DNA of 10,151 nt from the NCBI GenBank assembly GCA_023301395.1, contig JALZUY010000016.1, forward strand, positions 1-10,151, written 5' to 3'. The stretch is from Nonlabens sp. Its GTDB lineage: Bacteria; Bacteroidota; Bacteroidia; Flavobacteriales; Flavobacteriaceae. The position numbers and the translations under genes were made by a program. The notes under the pieces were generated by a model. That model was not told the DNA's origin and did no database searches. It worked only from the letters and a program-made list of their open reading frames with translations. This document shows, one piece after another, positions 6,460-10,151 of this stretch. Every line of letters begins with the position of its first letter. Position 1 is the stretch's first letter.

Positions 6460-6865
6460 ATACTATTCTTAATACTTGGAAATAGGAATCAACAATTGGT
6501 TCATAGGAAGAGAAAAGTTCATCATCAACGGCATCAATTCTTAATCTTTTTTCTATGTCTATCCATATTTCGGTTTGCTCAGTTCCGTAGTTACTTATTA
6601 ATAAGTCTTTATAAAGATCATCTTCTGGGAATAGAGCTTCTTTTGCAACGGCCGAATAATCTTGAATGCTAGTCTTAACAGCTTCTATCTGTTCTTGATC
6701 AAATCCTTGTGCTAGATAATGATTGTCAAACTCTTTCCAATTAAAGTTCATGAATTGTCTTTTTTCAACAAATCCATTAATTAATTTTTTGCGCTTTTTA
6801 AATTCTCGGTTTCTTCTGTAATTGAATAGAAGTAATAGACTAGCAACTAAGATAAAATAAATCAT
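6452..6865 (-). CDS. Small single-pass membrane protein of unknown function
   Basis: A 137-aa protein I do not recognise. Residues 1-14 (MIYFILVASLLLLF) are a short hydrophobic helix followed at once by a strongly basic stretch, RRNREFKKRKK (17-27). By the positive-inside rule this anchors the N-terminus in the inner membrane with the remaining ~110 residues in the cytoplasm. That part is predicted helical and acidic, with aromatic residues spread through it (FNWKEFDNHY, IEIWIDIEKRL-like segments), and lacks cysteine or obvious catalytic motifs. The start is supported by the hydrophobic segment beginning right at Met1. Its stop lies 4 nt from the amidohydrolase start, so the two are very likely one operon and it may serve that enzyme, for instance as an anchor or partner; this is inference only. 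Confidence 0.75.
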   Translation of the reverse strand: MIYFILVASLLLLFNYRRNREFKKRKKLINGFVEKRQFMNFNWKEFDNHYLAQGFDQEQIEAVKTSIQDYSAVAKEALFPEDDLYKDLLISNYGTEQTEIWIDIEKRLRIDAVDDELFSSYEPIVDSYFQVLRIVLN

Positions 6866-6875
6866 GATTTTGTTT

Positions 6876-6883
6876 CTAAACTA
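6876..6883 (-). promoter_or_regulatory. Weak -7-like box (TAGTTTAG) upstream of the small membrane protein
   Basis: Read on the - strand, TAGTTTAG is one base off TAnnTTTG and ends 10 nt before ATG 6865. No -33 partner is seen at the expected spacing. It lies just downstream of the perfect hairpin at 6904-6930, which would separate this unit from the SDR gene. Confidence 0.25.
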
Positions 6884-6903
6884 TAATTTCTATTCTTTAC
6901 TTA

Positions 6904-6930
6904 GAAACCTAACCTTTAAGGTTAGGTTTC
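6904..6930. terminator. Perfect 12-bp hairpin downstream of the SDR gene, possible terminator
   Basis: GAAACCTAACCT (6904-6915) pairs perfectly with AGGTTAGGTTTC (6919-6930) around a 3-nt TTA loop, 24 nt past the SDR stop codon. It lacks the T run of a classical intrinsic terminator on either strand. It may still end or attenuate the SDR transcript, stabilise its 3' end, or be an operator for the downstream genes. Confidence 0.5.
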
Positions 6931-6954
6931 GTAATAGATTTTAAGTTCAATTTC

Positions 6955-7740
6955 TTACAAACTCTTAGTTCTTCCACCATCAACAGGTAGGTTGATACCA
7001 TTAATGTAAGATGCTTTATCGCTAGCTAGAAAAGTGATGGCGCTGGCAACTTCGTCAGCCTCAGCAAATCTTCTTGCTGGTACATAGCTTTTTAATAATG
7101 CTGCAGCTTCTGCTTCACTGTGGTTGGCACGTTGTGCTTTTCCTTTAATGATAGCATCTAATCGTTCTGTAGCTGTAAAACCTGGCAGTACGTTGTTGAC
7201 AGTAATGCCATGTGGTCCTAGTTCGTTAGATAGTGTTTTTGCCCAGCTAGCAACTGCGCCACGTATCACATTAGAGACTCCTAAGAAATCGATAGGTGCT
7301 TTTACACTCGTTGAAATCACATTGATAATACGACCGTATCCAGCTTCTTTCATACTTGGAAAACAAGCTTTGGCTAGAATTTGATTGCATTTTATGTGTT
7401 GTGTAAATCCAGACTCCAGTGCGCTAACTTCGGCTTCAATAAGCCATCCTGCAGCTGGTCCACCTGTATTATTGACTAGAATGTGAATTGGATTCGCTTT
7501 TGCAAAAGCGTTAACAACATCACTAAGTTCTTCAGGTTTAGAAAAATCGGCAACTAGAAAATCGTGGTTTTGATCGTGCGATTTGTCCAATGTTTCAAGA
7601 ACATCTTTCAATTTATTTTCATTACGAGCAAGTAATATCACTCTTGCACCTGCACTTGCAAATTGCTGTGCGGTCGCTTTTCCTATTCCTGCGCTACTGC
7701 CGCAAACTAAGGCTGTTTTATTGTGTAAGTTAATCTCCAT
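6955..7740 (-). CDS. Short-chain dehydrogenase/reductase (SDR) with atypical catalytic residues
   Basis: A 261-aa Rossmann-fold protein of the classical SDR length. The nucleotide-binding motif is C13-G14-S-S-A-G18-I-G20, followed by LLARN (36-40), whose arginine suggests an NADP preference, then ADFS (64-67) and NNTGG (90-94) in place of NNAG. The usual YxxxK is absent: with S143 as the catalytic-serine position, Tyr aligns with S156 and Lys with R160 (VSNVIRGA). This pattern fits the 'BKR-like SDR-like' subgroup, known for imperfect catalytic motifs. The C-terminal VDGG (253-256) is normal. It is therefore related to 3-oxoacyl-ACP reductases in fold, but that activity should not be assumed. 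Such SDRs occur near 3-hydroxyanthranilate pathway genes in flavobacteria, as far as I recall. Its start lies 72 nt downstream of the permease stop, with a -7-like box 4 nt before the ATG. Confidence 0.9.
   Translation of the reverse strand: MEINLHNKTALVCGSSAGIGKATAQQFASAGARVILLARNENKLKDVLETLDKSHDQNHDFLVADFSKPEELSDVVNAFAKANPIHILVNNTGGPAAGWLIEAEVSALESGFTQHIKCNQILAKACFPSMKEAGYGRIINVISTSVKAPIDFLGVSNVIRGAVASWAKTLSNELGPHGITVNNVLPGFTATERLDAIIKGKAQRANHSEAEAAALLKSYVPARRFAEADEVASAITFLASDKASYINGINLPVDGGRTKSL
7495..7515. repeat. Palindromic word, copy 2 (CGCTTTTGCAAAAGCG + TTAAC, inside SDR)
   Basis: Positions 7495-7510 form a perfect 16-bp palindrome followed by TTAAC, so the - strand reads GTTAAC and then GCTTTTGCAAAAGC. 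This matches copy 1 at 4937-4956 over 20 bp except for a C-to-T and the compensating G-to-A at the centre. Here it encodes N-A-F-A-K-A of the SDR, unlike the peptide at copy 1, and its GTTAAC flank lies on the opposite side relative to the direction of the gene. Confidence 0.65.
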
Positions 7741-7744
7741 GCCG

Positions 7745-7752
7745 CTAAGATA
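7745..7752 (-). promoter_or_regulatory. Candidate -7 box (TATCTTAG) 4 nt before the SDR ATG
   Basis: On the - strand the sequence reads TATCTTAG, CGGC, ATG. The box has one mismatch to TAnnTTTG and shares the TTAGC form seen before the M1 peptidase and amidohydrolase genes. TTAG occurs 17 nt upstream of it in the -33 position. The SDR start is otherwise fixed, since no other Met lies before the glycine-rich motif, so transcription from this box would give a leaderless or nearly leaderless message. Confidence 0.4.
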
Positions 7753-7812
7753 ATGATTTGGACATATTGCTAACGGCTAGTGAGAATTTAATTTAAATAA
7801 GAAATGGTGTTC

Positions 7813-9069
7813 TTACATTCCCGTACGTATGGCTTCAACAGGATCTAATCGCGCTGCCGCTATAGCTGGTATAATTCCAGCAACTAGACCTACCGCAGCA
7901 CTGACACTACAGCCCAAAATAATATTATAAGTCGATAGAATAAATTCAAAATCGTCTGTAAAACTAGTTGCTATTACAGTTCCTAGCCAGACAAAGAATA
8001 AACCAAAAAGGCCACCAAACAGCGACAAAATAATTGCTTCAAATAAGAATTGAAAAAGGATGAAACCATTTTTTGCGCCTAATGCTTTTTGAATTCCTAT
8101 CAAATTAGTACGTTCTTTAACACTCACAAACATGATGTTTGCAATACCAAATCCACCTACCAGCATGGAGAAACCAGAAATCATAACTCCTGCAAAAGTT
8201 AGAACACCAGTGACTTGTTCTAAAAAATCTGCGAGACCTTTAATAGGATTGATGAAGAAATTACTAATTTGGTCACTTTTTAAACCACGATAGCTTCTCA
8301 AGCGTTGTTCTAGAGTTGCGATAAATTCATCTTGATCTACTCCTTTCTTAGGTTTAAGAATCAGAGCTGTTACTTTGGATTTATTATTATCGCCATAAAT
8401 CTTTCTTACAAAATTTACCGGTATAAAAGCGCTTTCATCTTTGGGAGCACCTATATCCATTCCAGAACCTTGCTTGCTTATTACACCTATAACGGTAAAT
8501 TTATTACCATATAAGCGCACACGTTTTCCAATCGGATCAGTGTTCTTGAATATGCTTTGAGCCACTTCGTACCCTATTACTGCGACAGGTGAGCCGCTTA
8601 CACTTTCACTTTCACTAAAGAATCTTCCTTTGTCTAATTTGAGACTTTCAAGATCATAAAATTCACTAGTTCCTGGAACTATATTTACTCCTGTAGCTGT
8701 CTTGTCTTCAAATTTTATGCTTTCTGGAGCTGAGAACATTGTGAAAGTTATTGCGTCAATGTCTTCTATACTTCGTTTGAGCATTTGAAACTCTTCATAG
8801 GATACGTTAGGGAAGTTTTGATATTGATAAGGCTCTAGTTCCGTAGGTCCAAAAGATCTATTTAAAACATAAATTGTGGAAATATCAATGGCACTTAATC
8901 CATCAGTGATTTCTTTTTCTAAAGAATCTACTGCCGCCAGTATTCCTATGATAGAAAAGATACCTATTGTTACACCTAGCAAGGAAAGAAATGTACGCAA
9001 GATATTAGTGCGCAAGGCGCTCCATGCAAAGGAAAAACTCTCTTTTAAAAGACTTAAATAAATAAGCAT
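7813..9069 (-). CDS. MacB/FtsX-type ABC transporter permease
   Basis: A 418-aa inner-membrane permease of the MacB/SalY type (COG0577). The layout is canonical: an N-terminal transmembrane helix (about 27-48) after a basic amphipathic start, a large periplasmic MacB_PCD domain (about 49-285), then three C-terminal helices of the FtsX domain (about 290-315, 338-365 and 383-402). Sequence marks include LRTFLSLLGVTIGI at TM1, the coupling segment VSVKERTNLIGIQKALGAKNGFILFQFLFEA (315-345) that contacts the ATPase, and the C-terminal PAIAAARLDPVEAIR. Such permeases drive mechanotransmission for lipoprotein, peptide or drug export with a MacB/LolD-like ATPase and often a MacA-like adaptor. Neither partner is encoded here, as purH lies divergently upstream and the SDR downstream, so the ATPase must be elsewhere. 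The exported substrate is unknown. Confidence 0.93.
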   Translation of the reverse strand: MLIYLSLLKESFSFAWSALRTNILRTFLSLLGVTIGIFSIIGILAAVDSLEKEITDGLSAIDISTIYVLNRSFGPTELEPYQYQNFPNVSYEEFQMLKRSIEDIDAITFTMFSAPESIKFEDKTATGVNIVPGTSEFYDLESLKLDKGRFFSESESVSGSPVAVIGYEVAQSIFKNTDPIGKRVRLYGNKFTVIGVISKQGSGMDIGAPKDESAFIPVNFVRKIYGDNNKSKVTALILKPKKGVDQDEFIATLEQRLRSYRGLKSDQISNFFINPIKGLADFLEQVTGVLTFAGVMISGFSMLVGGFGIANIMFVSVKERTNLIGIQKALGAKNGFILFQFLFEAIILSLFGGLFGLFFVWLGTVIATSFTDDFEFILSTYNIILGCSVSAAVGLVAGIIPAIAAARLDPVEAIRTGM

Positions 9070-9236
9070 TATTACTGGTGTTTATAAGAATGGTTAAATC
9101 TACGTTATCTCATTGGACTATGATGTTGTAGAAATGTTACAGAATTGATTCTATTAAATCTTCAACTTGTTAAGTAATGGTGCAAAAGAATTGTGCTTTG
9201 GGTTTTAATATGCAAACCTAAACCACTACAATCAAT

Positions 9237-9244
9237 TACTTTTG
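9237..9244 (+). promoter_or_regulatory. Perfect -7 box (TACTTTTG) upstream of purH
   Basis: TACTTTTG fits TAnnTTTG exactly and is followed by CAGC. It ends 28 nt before ATG 9273, predicting a 5' leader of roughly 20 nt. No TTTG or TTG is found 17-23 nt upstream; the TTTG at 9197-9200 is too far. The rest of the 203-bp divergent region 9070-9272 shows no riboswitch, operator or hairpin that I can identify, and no clear promoter for the permease. Confidence 0.55.
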
Positions 9245-9272
9245 CAGCTTACTTTTTTAAGCATTTCACAAC

Positions 9273-10151
9273 ATGAGCAATATCACCGCAAAATCAGCAT
9301 TAATATCTGTCTTTCATAAAGATGGATTAGAACCTATAGTAAAGAAAATGAATGATCTAGGGATCGCTATTTACTCTACTGGTGGAACAGAGAAATTCAT
9401 TAACGACCTAGGGATTCCAGTAATTCCTGTGGAGAATGTAACTTCTTATCCTTCCATTCTAGGTGGTCGTGTGAAGACTTTGCATCCTAAGGTTTTTGGA
9501 GGGATTTTAAATAGACGTGACCATGAAGGAGATGTAGCTCAACTAGCCGAGTTTGATATTCCTCAAATAGATATCGTAATAGTTGATTTGTATCCGTTTG
9601 AAAAAACAGTAGCAAGTGGCGCTCCAGAACAAGATATAATTGAAAAAGTTGATATAGGAGGAATTTCATTAATACGTGCCGCTGCAAAGAACTTTAAAGA
9701 CACATTGTGTGTTTCTACCATGGACGATTATGGTAAGTTGTTGAACGTTCTCGAAGAAGGAGAAGGAACTACGACTGTTGAGCAACGTAAAGAATTTGCT
9801 GCAACTGCATTTGATGTTTCTTCACATTATGACAGTGCGATTTATAATTACTTTGCTGGTGATGTAACTTCTAAGTCTCTTAAAATGAGTCAGCAAGATG
9901 TAATGCCATTGCGTTATGGAGAGAATCCACATCAACGTGGCTGGTTCTATGGCGATTTTGAAAGTATGTTTACTAAATTACATGGTAAGGCGCTTTCTTA
10001 TAATAATTTGCTAGATGTAGATGCTGCTGTAAACTTGATGAGTGAGTTTGTAGATGATGCTCCTACATTTGCTGTTTTCAAGCATAATAATGCATGTGGA
10101 GTTGCACAACGCGATACAATCCATCAAGCATATGTAGATGCGCTTGCTGGA
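9273..10151 (+). CDS. purH: Bifunctional AICAR formyltransferase/IMP cyclohydrolase, 3' end outside window
   Basis: Cytoplasmic enzyme for the last two steps of de novo purine synthesis: AICAR + 10-formyl-THF to FAICAR, then ring closure to IMP. The first 293 codons of a protein usually about 510 aa long are present; the frame is open to the right edge. The N-terminal MGS-like cyclohydrolase domain shows SALISVFHKDGLE (8-20), STGGT (35-39), GGRVKTLHPK (64-73), DLYPFEKTV (105-113) and IGGISLIRAAAKN (128-140). The formyltransferase domain begins around LRYGENPHQ (213-221) and includes the catalytic K270-H271 in KHNNACGVA; other bacteria more often have KHxNPCG. Start ATG 9273 gives the usual MSNxxxKSALISV N-terminus and has no Shine-Dalgarno sequence. 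It is divergent from the ABC permease. Confidence 0.98.
   Translation, partial: MSNITAKSALISVFHKDGLEPIVKKMNDLGIAIYSTGGTEKFINDLGIPVIPVENVTSYPSILGGRVKTLHPKVFGGILNRRDHEGDVAQLAEFDIPQIDIVIVDLYPFEKTVASGAPEQDIIEKVDIGGISLIRAAAKNFKDTLCVSTMDDYGKLLNVLEEGEGTTTVEQRKEFAATAFDVSSHYDSAIYNYFAGDVTSKSLKMSQQDVMPLRYGENPHQRGWFYGDFESMFTKLHGKALSYNNLLDVDAAVNLMSEFVDDAPTFAVFKHNNACGVAQRDTIHQAYVDALAG

Noticed and set aside
7124..7384. 86-codon plus-strand frame opposite the SDR gene
   Set aside because: Antisense to conserved SDR motifs; no independent support.
9070..9272. Purine riboswitch or PurR-type operator in the permease-purH gap
   Set aside because: No purine aptamer core, stable stem set or clear dyad was found; only the -7 box for purH could be supported.
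9487..9687. 66-codon minus-strand frame within purH
   Set aside because: Antisense to the conserved cyclohydrolase domain; its leucine-rich look comes from the reverse of purH codons.

Overview
The window looks like core chromosome of a low-GC member of the Bacteroidota, most likely a marine Flavobacteriaceae species; a Nonlabens- or Dokdonia-like genome is my guess from recollection, not a firm call. The reasons are AT-rich DNA, start codons with no Shine-Dalgarno sequence, promoter boxes of the Bacteroidota TAnnTTTG type, a lipoprotein with an acidic stretch after its cysteine, a Bacteroidota-style M1 peptidase and DUF6702 pair, and a short perfect palindrome (GCTTTCGCGAAAGC) of a kind I associate with flavobacterial genomes. 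I see no rRNA, tRNA, CRISPR array, insertion sequence or phage gene.

Positions 1-4635 are read on the + strand. A DUF6702 gene, cut by the window edge, is followed by a secreted M1 zinc metallopeptidase that ends in a textbook intrinsic terminator. Next comes an unrecognised surface-type lipoprotein. Then follows a tight pair: a TatA/E translocase subunit whose stop codon overlaps the start of a PAP2 membrane phosphatase.

Positions 4613-9069 are read on the - strand. In order of transcription they are a MacB-type ABC permease, a short-chain dehydrogenase/reductase (SDR) with an atypical active site, a small membrane-anchored protein of unknown function, an ACMSD-like amidohydrolase (kynurenine/3-hydroxyanthranilate-type chemistry) and a class I O-methyltransferase. 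The O-methyltransferase and PAP2 genes converge and overlap by 23 bp. From 9273 to the right edge lies the 5' part of purH, divergent from the permease.

No complete novel system is visible; most genes are ordinary housekeeping or accessory metabolism. The best leads are at DNA level. First, TAnnTT(T/A/C)G boxes sit exactly 4 nt before the ATG of four unrelated genes, which predicts leaderless or nearly leaderless mRNAs. Second, two copies of a 20-bp palindromic word lie inside two unrelated coding regions, in opposite orientation to the genes. Third, a possible tryptophan/3-hydroxyanthranilate catabolic segment contains an SDR lacking the YxxxK pair and an uncharacterised membrane protein.
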